Shown here: one piece after another, positions 22,063 through 33,459 of the stretch
Numbering within the stretch: the stretch's first letter is position 1
Layout: each line of letters begins with the position of its first letter
From: Cladorrhinum sp. PSN259
Lineage: Eukaryota > Ascomycota > Sordariomycetes > Sordariales > Podosporaceae
DNA length: 64,000 nucleotides
Direction of reading: 5' to 3'
Assembly (NCBI GenBank): GCA_033725935.1
Contig: MU867069.1
Location: 434,001 to 498,000 of the forward strand
Made by a program: the position numbers and the translations under genes
The notes under the pieces: generated by a model
The model's input: the letters and a program-made list of their open reading frames with translations, nothing else
What the model was told of the DNA's origin: nothing
The model's database searches: none

Positions 22063-24077
22063 TTTTGGTATGTGCGTGTAGTGCGTAGATGTGTAGGTAT
22101 AGGTCCCTGATCAGGTGGGAGAGTGGCGTGGCACGATGCGGCCTCTTTTTCGTCTGGTCAAACAAAATTGTGCCCCTTTTATCCCGGCAACCTTTTGGTC
22201 CTCAAGTGAAACAGGTCGAACTTGGCGAGAATATTGTTTAATATTGTTTGGTATACCGACCGGGTTGGATGGGTAGGTCGATGTTTCTTTTCTTCCTGCC
22301 GGCGATCCGATCGATGACCCGTGATTCCCGGGACCGATCGGTAGATTTTTTACAATTCCCGTATTTTCGGCTCTTGAAGCTTTGTAACCTTTTATGGATA
22401 GCCGTATATGCTTGTATGTTGTGCGTGCGTGTGTGTTGGCTGACGTTTGGCTTGCCAGATTGCACTGGAATTCCAGATTTCTCCAAATTTAGGAAAAAGG
22501 CATGCTCTGCGGCGCATATCCACACCTGAGGTCTCTGTTCAACTTTCGCGGGGCAACACAAGAGAAGAGCGCTTGGACCACTTGGTGCATGATGTGTGTG
22601 GAGTAAATTGCAGGATTGGGAAGGCGGCCAACAATCAATTCCCCACCAAGTTCAACGAATCAATTTTACGCTTTTGCCTGGATGTGCACGTGTAATTACG
22701 GAAGATTTGATTCTTACAACTGCCGGTTATTGCAACACCACCTCCCCTGATATAATATCAAGTTTGTTTACATCAGATATCCTCGCTCAATTGATCATCA
22801 TATTCCTGGATGTCAATGTTTGAAACAGGATCATTATAGACACCAAGCGCGTATGCGGTATCCATAAACATTGAGCCACACAAAGTGTAAAAGGTCTGTC
22901 GTGTCCTTTTGTTCGTTCAACGTCTGTTGGTTTTGGGTGTGGCGCTTCCTGCCCGGTGGGCGGCGGCACGGCCATTTCCTGACCTCCCACACCGCAAGTT
23001 GGAAAAGCTTGAACCTGGGATGAAAACCGACACATTGGATGAGGAGGTTCAAAAAGGCGGTCATTGAAAATCTTGATCGCGCAACACCATCGAATGACGG
23101 ACCACAGGTCAAAACGGAAAGGAGGTCCTTGCAGACCGTCTCCCCAGCGTTTGATGAAACGATGCACAAAGGTCTGGGGTACGCTGGCCTGTGTGTCCGG
23201 GCCGCGCTACGCTGCAATCAAACGCCTGAAAGCCCCAAGAGATGCATAACAGATTTCGCCAGGAACTGGCCGAGCAGCTGTTAGGGGTGACGCTGTCAGG
23301 CAATGGCAGTTCATCTCGACTCTGTGTCCCAAGAACGAGCCAGACCAACAGTGGCACAAGCTAACTTAGAGCACCGCCCAGGGGGGGCTAGGGTCGGGCA
23401 AGTGATTCCATTTCAATCCATCAAAGGCAATGCACGCCGCCTTCCAATTGTCAAACTCGGTAACTCGATGATACTGAGACATTCCAGATTGACAGTTAAA
23501 CGGAACACGAGAAAAAAAGAAGCAAAGAATTGGAAAACAGAGATTGCGTGGCAGCGGTCAACACACCCGGCAGTGGAAGCACGATGGAAGCAGCTCAAGG
23601 TGCAGCCAATGACAGGCGCCTGGGACCTGCGTGAACCCTGTTTTGGTGTGGAGTCACGTCAGCCAGTTAGGACCAAAAGGCCAGCGGATCGCCGGTCTGG
23701 GCCACGAATAGCCCTGTCACAAAAACACAGTGACAAGGGGAACTGACGCTCGCCTCCAGCTTGCTTTGGACTAGCTCGACTGGGATTTATTAAGGAACCT
23801 CCCGGGCTCATTTCGGCACCCCTGCCCACACCTACCATCTTTTCATTCAATTATCTTCGCCTATCCTGTCTCTCCTTTTTCCCTCCTTCTCATCTTCAAC
23901 CGAACAACCGCACTTTTGCGCTTCCATCCACTCTTTCAGAGATCGTGTATCTCAGTCACTCTTTTGACCCCAACGACCACCCTCATTACCTCCAACATCG
24001 ATTGCGAGCATCACTTACCAGACGGAAGCTCAAAAAAAACCACAACAGACAATTCAATTCGAATATCAAAAGCCAAT
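22063..24077. other. 2-kb intergenic region, no gene seen
   Basis: Upstream of both RRP41 (minus) and the Asp f 4-like gene (plus). Open frames up to 147 codons at 23303-23746 lack coding character. A duplicated AATATTGTTT lies near 22229-22251. The last 250 bp are CT-rich and form a likely leader. Confidence 0.5.
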
Positions 24078-25025
24078 ATGCAGCTCACTCAATTCCTCCT
24101 CGTCGCTGGCGCGATCGGCGCATCCGCCCACCCTTCTGCTCACGGCCACCTCCACCGCGCAGTCCATGCCAAGCGTGATGCTCCTGTTTTCCTGAAGCCC
24201 GTCCGCCCACACATTGCCATTCCCAAGCCCCCAGCCAAGGTCGAGCCGACCCCAACTCCCGTCGCCAGCCCCGAGCTTGAGCCAACCCCCAGCGCTCCCA
24301 GCATCAAGAGTCCCCCCAAGCCAAAGCAATCCGAGGAACCCAAGCCCGACCCTGGCTCCGGCTCCGGCTCTCACATCCCATTCTGCACTGAGGGTGGTGG
24401 CCCTGCCAGCAAGGCCAAGCGCGTCACAATGGAGCAGATCCTCTACACCGGCAACCTGGGCACTGCGAATGGCTGCCAATGGAACTCCAACTTGATGCTG
24501 GTTCCGGCCAGCATCAAGGACCAGTACAAGTACGTTCAGGAGTACCACAACGTCGCCGATGAGCCTTATGAGGTCATGTGCGCCAACAAGATGGGTGCCG
24601 ATGGTAAGAACACTGGCTCCTTCAAGGTCCCCGGCCAGAACCCTCTCATCTTCACCGTCGCGCCCGGTGAAAAGAAGTATGTCGCCGCCGACAAGAACAC
24701 GCAGGGTATCTGCGCATTCGCTCCCAACTCGATCCCCACCACCACCCACGGCCAGTATGCCGGTGTTTGGGCCGAGTTCGACTTCGAGAACGCTTCTAAC
24801 GAAGGGTGGTCCGGTGCCGACTGCTCCTCCCTTGTCGCACAGGCCTACGATATGGATGTTCCCGGCTGCCGCATGTCCCACGGCGGTGTCGACTCTGATA
24901 TCCTTCCCGGTGGTATTGGCAAGAACGCTTACACCAAGGGTATGGAGGCTCTTGACGGCATTGGTCTCAACATTCCCGCCGGGAGCGTCGTCATTGAGGT
25001 CAAGCTTGGCTTCAATGGAAACTAG
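24078..25025 (+). CDS. Secreted Asp f 4-like protein
   Basis: A single-exon secreted protein of 315 aa. The signal peptide (MQLTQFLLVAGAIGASA) is followed by a His-rich propeptide ending in a Lys-Arg site (AKRDAP), then a Pro/Thr/Lys-rich stalk (about 45-105). The conserved domain starts near residue 115 (YTGNLGTANGCQWNSN). It contains a WAEFDF segment, GWSGADCSSLVAQ and a C-terminal VKLGFNGN. This layout matches the Asp f 4 allergen-like family of Aspergillus and other ascomycetes, whose biochemical role is not known. The start was set at the Met before the signal peptide; the frame is open another 54 codons upstream, but that part reads as leader. Cys residues in the domain suggest disulfides. 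The family call is by memory of the family pattern. Confidence 0.78.
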   Translation: MQLTQFLLVAGAIGASAHPSAHGHLHRAVHAKRDAPVFLKPVRPHIAIPKPPAKVEPTPTPVASPELEPTPSAPSIKSPPKPKQSEEPKPDPGSGSGSHIPFCTEGGGPASKAKRVTMEQILYTGNLGTANGCQWNSNLMLVPASIKDQYKYVQEYHNVADEPYEVMCANKMGADGKNTGSFKVPGQNPLIFTVAPGEKKYVAADKNTQGICAFAPNSIPTTTHGQYAGVWAEFDFENASNEGWSGADCSSLVAQAYDMDVPGCRMSHGGVDSDILPGGIGKNAYTKGMEALDGIGLNIPAGSVVIEVKLGFNGN

Positions 25026-27921
25026 AGAAAACAAAACAGCGTCTTTGGGATATCTATTACTGTTTATTAAAAACCTTTCTTCAATAACCGATGGTGCTGC
25101 GAACCGACACATAAACGGGCACCTGATAGGGGGGGGAAATGGGCTTTTTATGTTATTGTCTGTTTTAGTTAACGTCTGTCTGGGATGGATTTGTTTTGAG
25201 TTCATTATATCCTGCATGGCACTTCTTTTTTCACGAGGCAGATGGGCGCGGCATGTCTGGCTCGTACTGGAAAAATGGTATTTGGCATCATCAACATCAT
25301 GGCACACACACAACAAAAGTATAATAATATTTTGTACGGCAAAAATGGATGTTATGCCGAATACATTTTTCTGTACTGGTTAGATATATAGGGTTTGCAA
25401 ATGTCTATTTTAGAGTCGTTCCTTTTTTTTCTCTGAGATGAACCTTTATGAGCCCATTGTTTTTCCTTGTGGGTGAATATTTCCTGCTCGCGTGTTTATG
25501 CGTACTTGAACTTGGATGTGAGATGGGCAAGCAGGTTATACTCGATTTTTATATTTTTTATAATTTTTTTTATATTTTTTATGTTCTTGACTCTATTCTT
25601 GTTGATCAATTATCTAATGGTTTTTTCCCCTTCTCCTCACCAGTGCCATCCATCCCAGTAGAAGATCGGTAAAGTAAACAAGGACCCATAAGGAATTGTT
25701 ACATGGAGATGGGAGGAAATAAGGATGGAGAAGGTGTGGGATAAAATAAAATGGAGATCGGACGGATGGATTCAGAGATCGAAAGGCACGATCGACGTTG
25801 AACTATCGGCCCCCCCTCAGCGGGCCTTTTCTTAATTACCCTCTGTCGATCATGATCGCTGCCTTCTTTTTTTTTTTTTATGGCGTGCGTTTCAAGCTTT
25901 AGTCAAGCTTTCTCCACGTTTACGCGGATCCTCCGGCTGGAAGCGATCGGCGGAGGCCCGTAGGTCCCGACCTGGTCGGCCCGAAGGAAGAGTAGAAGAA
26001 GTACATACATAGGGTCGGAAGTTGGGAAGTTGGAACACACACACCCCTGAGTCAATTTTTTTTTTTTTAATGGTCTGCACTTTGTTTGGATGACATGGAG
26101 GTATTGTTCGGATCGGATGGGATGAGAGAACATTCCATGGGTTGTGGGGAAAGCAGGTGGTGCAGTAAGTAACCGCCAGAAAATGCATTTTTTTTTGTGA
26201 GATGAATGGGAAGACGGCACCACGGAAAAGCTCTCTTTGAGAACTTTTTTGCTTATTCGGTAATGCAGGGTCGGGTGGTATGGGGAGTACATAAGTACTG
26301 TACAATGCTACCTACACTAAGTAAAACGTCTTGCAGCAGATTCTGGGAAGGAAGGGAACGAAGGAAGCGGGCCGGTACCGTCATCCATTCCGTCCCCTTG
26401 GTCATGGATTTACTGTACCTACTGGTTTTGGCTGACTGCAAGTTGACTGTTTGCCGGTGGTTTTTTTTTTTATAAAAATAAAAAAAATCTTTACTTGTTG
26501 GGAAATATTAGTATTCGTGATAAAATTCCACATAACCAAAAAGATCTCGATCATAATCAAGTAATGGGGACGGGTGAGGTGAGATTCTCCTGTTTAAGTC
26601 ACCCACGGCCATGGCCCTTGACCATTACCACATCGATGGGATTAGAGGTGGTACGGGATAGAATGGCTTGCACCCGCCAGCTCGGAAAGGAAGCGTACCG
26701 CTACACCATTGTACCAGCGCTGTTTGGAATCGAACCAAATACGGTACACGACCAGGCTTCGTCACTCGGGTCACGGATTTGGGTTTCTGCAACCGTGGTT
26801 GAGGGAGCGAAAGCGGGGGAAGTGGATATCTGTCATACCATATTGGGAACTACAGCTGCCGGAACCATGGTTCTTTGGTATCTCGATGGTTCCTTTCTCC
26901 CTGCACGACTTAAAGGTTGTCGGATGGGACGTTGGCACATGCATGGGGAACATGGTAATGGATGGATGTAAGGATTGCCACGAATCATTATATGCAGGAC
27001 GGATATGATCAATACGGATTTGGATGAGGATGACTGAGGTCTCCGGATGTGAAATGGGTTCCACGGCTTTGGGAGCAATGGGAGGGCGCATGAGTGAGCT
27101 TACTCCGCTTCCGAAAGTTTGCTATGATTGAGGCCACCGGTTGTGAGATTCTTCTCTGAGACTTTTTCGCCTAGTCGATGGACACTCTGCCCGTCCCGTT
27201 CATGAAAATAGTCTCCTCTTTGTGCTGTCACATAAATACGCAGCCTGAGGCGCTTCTGCAAGGGGCAATCATCCCCAGACCAAGCTACTGCAGGTACTCG
27301 ACAGCAAATTCCGATGGTTGTTCACATGATACTGTGTTTGTCATCAGGGGCTGCTTTTGTAAAAATGCTAGTTCACCTTATCGTGACTTTCCAGTTCAAA
27401 TTCTTGTTCTCGCTTCGCCGGTGAGCCCAGTACACAGCATACCAGTGGTGCGTCCACACTTGATGCTTGTCATTCTATCAGTGACAGACACGTGGACCAA
27501 TCTTGCTGTCCTTGACTTGCCACATCCACCAAAGGGAAGACACCTTGAGATGCCTTGAGATTGATCGATGCAGATCAATGCTTGGACCCGGGTGAGCGGA
27601 TATGTCACTAAGCTTGTCTCACCCGACAATGAGGAGAACCTTGTTGGTGTCTGTCCAGTGGAACTGGGATACAAACTGAAGTCCGGAAGGTAACGTTGGT
27701 GTTACAGTCGTGCTTAGTGCTATGTCTACCGTTATGAAAACGGTCTGGGAGGTCACATCAGGTTTGGCAAAGTTATAGTTGGAAAAGGGTAGTGGTTTTC
27801 CCTCCATGTTAAAACAAGAAAAGTAGCACAGTACGAATACAAATAATTTCCTTTGAAAAACAAAAGGCCTCCACATCAAACGATCATATCTCATTCAAAC
27901 ATGGCAACCCTCATCGCTCTC
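25026..27921. other. 2.9-kb intergenic region, no gene seen
   Basis: AT-rich stretches (about 25545-25600), homopolymer T runs (25867-25879, 26056-26068, 26460-26471) and many short frames. The longest (158 codons, 26495-26971) shows no recognisable domain or codon bias. I see no gene. Confidence 0.5.
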
Positions 27922-29343
27922 CTACCGATCCAACCTCTGCCTACTCAGCTGAACAGCAACATCTGCCGTAGCCCCATCTATCCAGTCATTCATCATCACC
28001 ACCATCTGATCCAATTCACAGGTATTCAACACATTATCCCTACACCACGGCAGCGTCTTCGAATCACAGATCCCCTTGGTAGCCAACAAGACGCTCTTGG
28101 TCACTCCCGTATCCACAATAGAATAAATCAAAGCCTTTTCAATATTAGTCGCGGTAGCCTGGCACTGAATGTTGATAAACGCCTTTCCCCGTTGATTATC
28201 AGGCGTCAACACCCTCGGGAAAGCGTCAACAATGCTGTCTCCATTCATAGTTGCGTTTCCTTCATCGGTGTAAGTCGATAAAGAATCAACACTGTCGAGA
28301 AGGATGAGACGCTTCCTCTCGCGGCGGAGTTCTCCGATGGTCAGACGCTTCATATCGTCCAAGTTACCAGTGATAATCTCGCCGTTGGAGTGATCTCGCA
28401 GGGCGCACTCGAGATATTCGAGCTTTTCCTCGTGGGACGGGTGGCAGCAATCATCCGGGACGCCGTCCCAACGTAACTGCATGACGATGATTTCGGTTGG
28501 ATGGCTGCGGAGGAAGTTGATTATCTCGGCGAGGAAGCGCTCGTACGCCATCCCTGGAATGGCGCTGTGCATAAAGTAAAGTCGATCGGGCAGCGTACAG
28601 GTAGGGATGACGGCCTTGTGAAGGTGAGCAGGGCGGAACTCAAAGTACCGGGCACCGATCTGGAGCATGGTTTCGAGGGAGTCCTTTTGGGTCATGGAGA
28701 GGGAGTAGATGATGTTTGGCGCAATCAGCTGAATGGGTGTGCCGGAGAGCTTGTTGCTGATGCGGTTGAGGAGGTTATTGTCGTTCACGAGGGTCGAAAC
28801 GACGGCGCCGCCCACTTTTGTCAGGAGGGCAGAGGGGCTTTCCATGCTATTCATGCCTACGTCGTGGGCAGCTGGAAGAACGAGACGAGAGAATGGTTTG
28901 TTTTCGTGGTCAGATTCTGGGGGGGCTACGTCGCCAATCCAGTTGGAGTAGTTGGGAGAGATGGTGATGTAGCATTGGTGTTGGTTAGGCAGAGGTTGAG
29001 GACCTTGTCCTGCTTCGTAGAGGCCGTAGGAGATGATGAGGTTGTCATGGAAGATGGAAGGGGTCTCGGCGATGGATTCCATGGTGCCGCCGCTGGCATT
29101 GCCTGTGATGGCATTGACGTCGACCCATTGCTCTGTGATGAGGTTGCCGTGACGGAAGACCTTGAAAGTAAAACGACCTTTTTTGTTGAAAAAGCTGTCG
29201 ATATTTCGGGACTCTACTTCCATGGAGCCAGTCCAGAACCGATTGAGCTCATTGACGTTGATGGTTCGCTTCGGCACCGAGAGCTCAATGGAGCAGCCTT
29301 CTACGGCGATGTAGGTGTAGATCTGTACGCCCTTTGAAGGCAT
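27922..29343 (-). CDS. PLC-like phosphodiesterase (TIM-barrel, PI-PLC X-type)
   Basis: A single-exon 473-aa protein. Residues 1-125 form a beta-rich N-terminal region that I do not recognise. From about 150 the fold resembles fungal PLC-like phosphodiesterases. The two general acid/base histidines are present: His160 in LPAAHDVGMNSM and His259 in YFMHSAIPG. The barrel segments between and after them include RYFEFRPAH, HPTEIIVMQLRW and RLILLDSVDS. There is no signal peptide or membrane anchor, so it is probably intracellular, unlike the secreted bacterial enzymes. The substrate is unknown; inositol phospholipid cleavage is the family default and not shown here. The sequence near the C-terminus (LPWCRDNVLNTCELDQMV) is typical of this fungal subgroup. 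Confidence 0.82.
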   Translation of the reverse strand: MPSKGVQIYTYIAVEGCSIELSVPKRTINVNELNRFWTGSMEVESRNIDSFFNKKGRFTFKVFRHGNLITEQWVDVNAITGNASGGTMESIAETPSIFHDNLIISYGLYEAGQGPQPLPNQHQCYITISPNYSNWIGDVAPPESDHENKPFSRLVLPAAHDVGMNSMESPSALLTKVGGAVVSTLVNDNNLLNRISNKLSGTPIQLIAPNIIYSLSMTQKDSLETMLQIGARYFEFRPAHLHKAVIPTCTLPDRLYFMHSAIPGMAYERFLAEIINFLRSHPTEIIVMQLRWDGVPDDCCHPSHEEKLEYLECALRDHSNGEIITGNLDDMKRLTIGELRRERKRLILLDSVDSLSTYTDEGNATMNGDSIVDAFPRVLTPDNQRGKAFINIQCQATATNIEKALIYSIVDTGVTKSVLLATKGICDSKTLPWCRDNVLNTCELDQMVVMMNDWIDGATADVAVQLSRQRLDR

Positions 29344-30771
29344 TTTGACTGATGAATTTGGTGAAGATGTGAGGTTTTCTGATCAGGGCCAATTGATGGT
29401 GTGGTGTTGTCAAATGAAACAAGGAAGTTGAATGTTCATGAGCGGGATTTTCTTGTTATAAATTCCGGCCGCAAGCGCCGCTTTGCCGCAGCCATTTCTG
29501 AGGCCCCAATCCCCTTTGATATGAAGAGCTGAAAGCCCAAGTGTTGCGCCCCCAGTCGCAGCCAAGATTGGTGAAGTGAAACAGTGGGATGCGGGGAAGT
29601 GTGAGTTTTTCTGAAATTGAGTAAAAAAAGAGATTTGAGAGTGAAGAATGTTGAAACCAATATGAGGTGCACAGAATCGGCTTGGAATTTAATTGCTCTT
29701 GACTTTCATATTTTGTCCATCTACACTGATTGACAATGAAAGCTCATGAGTTTTGCTTGATTTGTGTTGTCCTCGGAAGCTTCTGATTGGATGTTATGGT
29801 TGGCATTCATTTTGAAACATGTATTGATACGCGTAAATTTCAAACTCACTGAAATCAGATTTATTCTTTTGAAATAAAAGACAACCACTCCAAATCTATC
29901 TTGAGGCCTCATTATTCTGAAAAATGGCCGTTGTAAGATAAAATCAACTCACCAGGACCTCTATGTTCAGTCTTGAAGGTGATATTTCCACGGGTTAGGG
30001 TTGGCATGGCTTCCTGTTCCCAAGACAACCCCACCAACTCCGCACTCTGCTCTTGTCCCACTTGTTCAATTGGCGGTGACTTGGCCTGCTCTCAGGAAGC
30101 TCCTTTTTTTTCTTCACTGACATTGCTGTCATCAATTCGCGACCGTGAGTTATTTTAGGCGATCGCTGTACAAACACACGGTGTTGACAGCAACACCGAC
30201 TTCATACGATACATATCCCAGGACGATGTCGATCACACCTTTGATGAAAGTTTGATCTATAAAAGGGTTTTTTAGGGGTCGTCATCGATGTGGGACAGCG
30301 CTATGCTAGAGTCTGGGTCCCAGATTCTGGGATGCTGACCCTGCTGAGCCAATGCCCGTCATAATCCTGCCGCTTCATATCACAACACCATCACATCTCG
30401 AAGATAAAATTTGTTCGCTCCGAGTCCATCGCCCATTCTCATTCTCTCGGCGGCAAGATACGGCATTTTCAAATGTCGGTAGTGGTCTTGCCCCAGAGAA
30501 CTTGCTTCAAGAAAGATGCAGGGGTCAAAGGTGCCCCAAAGTGGACAAGGCCAAACTGGATCAGATGCAAGACAATCCGCCCTAAAACAATATGGCATCC
30601 CTGGGTCTGGGCAATCGCTTCTGCAGCCAATTGTTAGGTACGCTTGGCGCGTGAAGTGTCCATTCAAATCGTGAACGGGGCCTCCCGTGCGTCTTCTTTT
30701 AATTTCTTCCCGCCCTCTTCGACAAAGTAACATCCCCATCTCGCATCAAATCCACCAAAACACAATCAAAA
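29344..30771. other. Intergenic region between divergent genes, no gene seen
   Basis: This contains the promoters of the PLC-like (minus) and WSC (plus) genes. Short frames only. A-rich sequence directly precedes the WSC start. Confidence 0.5.
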
Positions 30772-31584
30772 ATGGCAAACCACTACCCATACCATGATCC
30801 GATCCCTGTCCAAGACCAGGGAACAGTAGGGATGGAGGTCTTCCGAGGATTCCCAAACCAGCCGCCAATACCACTCTCTCCATACTCGAAGCCTCCAGAG
30901 ACACCGTACAAGTATCATTACGATCCACCATTTGAACGGGAACCGCTGCCGCAAGTTCATCGGCATTTATCAGTAGAGCAGCAAGATAAACTGCCACAGC
31001 ATCTTCAGCATACTTTATCAGAAAGCCCGGAATCAGAAATCAGCAAAGAGCTCTTACCCAATCATCACCACTCGGAACCCCCTGAAAAACGAATTCTTGG
31101 CATAAGAATCAGCATACTCTTATTTATCATCACCGGCCTCCTCATCCTCGTCATCGCAGCGTTAGGATTAGTAGGCGGTCTTTTAGCCAGTGAAATCAAG
31201 GCCCTAGAAAGCTCGATACCTTCAAGCACTGGAACAAACACCTCAACAGGTACAGACTCGGCACCGGCAGCCATCACAACCAACATTGAGGTGCCCAACT
31301 ATCGCTACGTGGGATGTTTCGTTGATGACTTGGAGAGAGTCCTGTCAAGTGTGCAAAAGACGGACGCCAAACTCACGAACCAAGGTTGTGCGGGGTTTTG
31401 CGTAGGGAACAAGTATTTTGGCACCGAGGCGGGGATGTCATGTTATTGCGGCCAGTCTATCCCTACGAGGGTGGTGAAGGCGAACGAGTGGGACTGTAAT
31501 ATGCAGTGCGAGGGTAGGAAGGGAAACAGGGCAGAGACATGTGGTGGGAGTTTCTATATCAGCATCTGGGAGAGGCAAGATTGA
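30772..31584 (+). CDS. Single-pass WSC-domain membrane protein
   Basis: A 270-aa type II membrane protein in a single exon. Residues 1-110 are a cytoplasmic Pro/His/Tyr-rich region. One hydrophobic helix (about 113-140, ISILLFIITGLLILVIAALG) follows. A short Ser/Thr stalk (about 150-168) leads to a C-terminal WSC domain (about 175-266) with the expected order of cysteines: YVGCF, CAGFC, SCYCG, CNMQC and ETCGG. WSC domains bind cell-wall carbohydrate in yeast stress sensors and in some secreted enzymes. The reversed topology (WSC at the C-terminus, no signal peptide) differs from Wsc1-type sensors and is common in filamentous fungi. The function is unknown; wall-facing binding is an inference. 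Confidence 0.86.
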   Translation: MANHYPYHDPIPVQDQGTVGMEVFRGFPNQPPIPLSPYSKPPETPYKYHYDPPFEREPLPQVHRHLSVEQQDKLPQHLQHTLSESPESEISKELLPNHHHSEPPEKRILGIRISILLFIITGLLILVIAALGLVGGLLASEIKALESSIPSSTGTNTSTGTDSAPAAITTNIEVPNYRYVGCFVDDLERVLSSVQKTDAKLTNQGCAGFCVGNKYFGTEAGMSCYCGQSIPTRVVKANEWDCNMQCEGRKGNRAETCGGSFYISIWERQD

Positions 31585-31863
31585 GAAGATACAGGGGCGG
31601 GTTGCAACTAGACTGCTAGAAATACATAATGTAATATCGAGAGTTAATACAAAAGCTGACAGAGGTTTAATCCAAGTTGTACCAGATTTATTCCCAGATT
31701 GCGATTCAAAACAATTCTAATAACCTCTAAACCAAACAGAGAATAAAGACACACAGAGAGTTACTTATTACACATACAACAGTCAGACAAAAAGCCCCGC
31801 TGGAGACCTCCAGCCTTCAAACCCCCTCATATCAGCAGACCCCAGTCGACCTCGGCAGGCAAA

Positions 31864-33068
31864 TCACGACACGGTAAAGGTAGCTTTTCGATGTCCAAGC
31901 CTCGGATAATGTCCAATCCGCAGGTTAGCACCATCCTCAGGCTTCGGAACCGAGCACACGATCCACATCTCCAGCGTCCAAACACCCAGCTCGTTCAACT
32001 TGGCCCCGTCACCGCCACCGTCACCGTCAGCAAGGATCTCGTTCTGTTGCGGGTACTCCCACCAGAGAGCCGGCGTATTCTGCAGCCGATTGCACTGCAC
32101 GGTGAATGCTCTCTTTTTCTTGGAGGAGGAGGAGGAGGAGGAGGAGCGGAAGCTGGGTTTGACAAAGGATACGTAGGCTCGAACTTGGACGCCGCCTTCT
32201 AGCATCGAGAGCGGCGCAAGGCTGTCGGGGGAGTAAAATTTGAAAGATGGAAAGTAGCTGCAGTAGGCAGCTGATTCGGGAGGGCCGCCGCCGCCACGGG
32301 TTTCTACCCACATGATGTCGAAGGGGTGTTTTTTGTTGTTGTTGTTGTTGGACCTGAGGGATGCCAACCATTGTTGGGTTGGACCTGGACCTGGACCTGG
32401 GAGCAGTGGTAAATCCTGAAAGACTTGAAGTTGGCCTGAACCTAATGGAATTTTCAAAGTGTTATTACCTAGTTAGGATGGATGGGGGCTGTGACGGAAA
32501 GTTTGAAAGCTGGAAAAGAAAACAGAAAAAAAAAAACCATACTTGGTAGTCCTTGTAACCTCCCACCCGGAAGATCTTTCCCTTCAGCAGAAACAGTCGA
32601 GACCAGCTCGTCGCAGAGATAAAAGGACCTGTGCCAGTCCGGCACCTTTATTTCCACCCGAATCTTGTAATTGCCCTCTTGAGTGGGTTTCACATTGTCA
32701 AAACAAAAGTACAAGACCGTTCGGTTAAAGAACTGCGAGTCAGAAGTGTCGTTCAGAGGCGACCAGAGCACATCCTCTTCGCTTTCTCGACCTTGAACGT
32801 CCCATTGGCCCCCGAATCGGCCATCGTCAACGGTGTGGTTGCCTTCAACGGGATGCAGCGTTGCGTGTGCAACGAAGAATGTACCGGAGCGAGGATTAGG
32901 AAACCTCTCTTGGCGGTCTTGGTGGACGTTTTCGAGCGCCACAACGAATGGGATATGGGGTGTGCTGTTTCCGACGGTGAAGCCTCTGGGAGGGTTAATG
33001 ACATATGACCACCAGTACACCGGCGCACCTGGTGGCGAAGCACAGAATCCTGATGTTTTGGAAGACAT
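31864..33068 (-). CDS. Unrecognised protein with possible divergent velvet-like segment
   Basis: Two exons, 33068-32543 and 32441-31864, join across a 101-bp intron (A|GTATGG ... TTAG|GT) to 367 aa. The other AG acceptor leads to an early stop, so this one is favoured. The N-terminal half has a layout reminiscent of the velvet fold of VosA/VelB: a strand with INPPRGF, a FFVAHATLHP strand, then RTVLYFCFDNVKPTQEGNYK and VSTVSAEGKDLPGG. These recall the velvet F-F-x-D-L-x-V-x-x-E-G-x-F and S-D-x-F-x-V-x-x-x-K-x-F-P-G patterns, but identity is low. The second half has Asn and Ser runs (trinucleotide repeats near 32145 and 32335) and no known domain. There is no signal peptide. I do not recognise the family with confidence. 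Confidence 0.62.
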
Positions 33069-33459
33069 GATGATTAACAAGAGATACGGTTACAGCTGGA
33101 AGCATAAACTATGTGTGTCTAATAGTTGAGCTGAGGATTTAGGCAGTGCTGGGGCTTTTATAACCACGAAGAGGATACACCTTCTGGGTAACGAGTGGTG
33201 GTGAGTATGTTGTCTTGTGCTACTGCCGTGTCATGAGGTCCCACCTTGAGAACTTGTACGTCTTGGGAGTCATTTTGGTAACAAAAGCAAGTAACACCTT
33301 GTATTCACAGTCATGGGGAAACTAAATAGGATTCCGTCAATGTAGGGACTGACTTCTTGAAAAGTTATGGTCCTTGAAGTCTTTCACAATCTTCATTGAT
33401 AAATACTCATCGAGGAACTATTGCCTTCAACATTCCACAGCTTCAAGACCATGGCGCCC
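33069..33459. other. Intergenic region (391 bp)
   Basis: Promoter side of the minus-strand gene ending at 31864 and 3' flank of the ACMSD gene. No coding signal. Confidence 0.5.

Noticed and set aside
24066..25316. 416-codon open frame on the minus strand
   Set aside because: It is antisense to the Asp f 4-like gene, whose signal peptide and conserved domain are clear. The antisense frame has no recognisable content.
26495..26971. 158-codon plus-strand frame in the 2.9-kb gap
   Set aside because: No domain, no codon bias and no good start context.
28501..29337. 278-codon plus-strand frame across the PLC-like gene
   Set aside because: It is antisense to the PLC-like gene, which holds both catalytic histidines; the plus-frame protein is unrecognisable.
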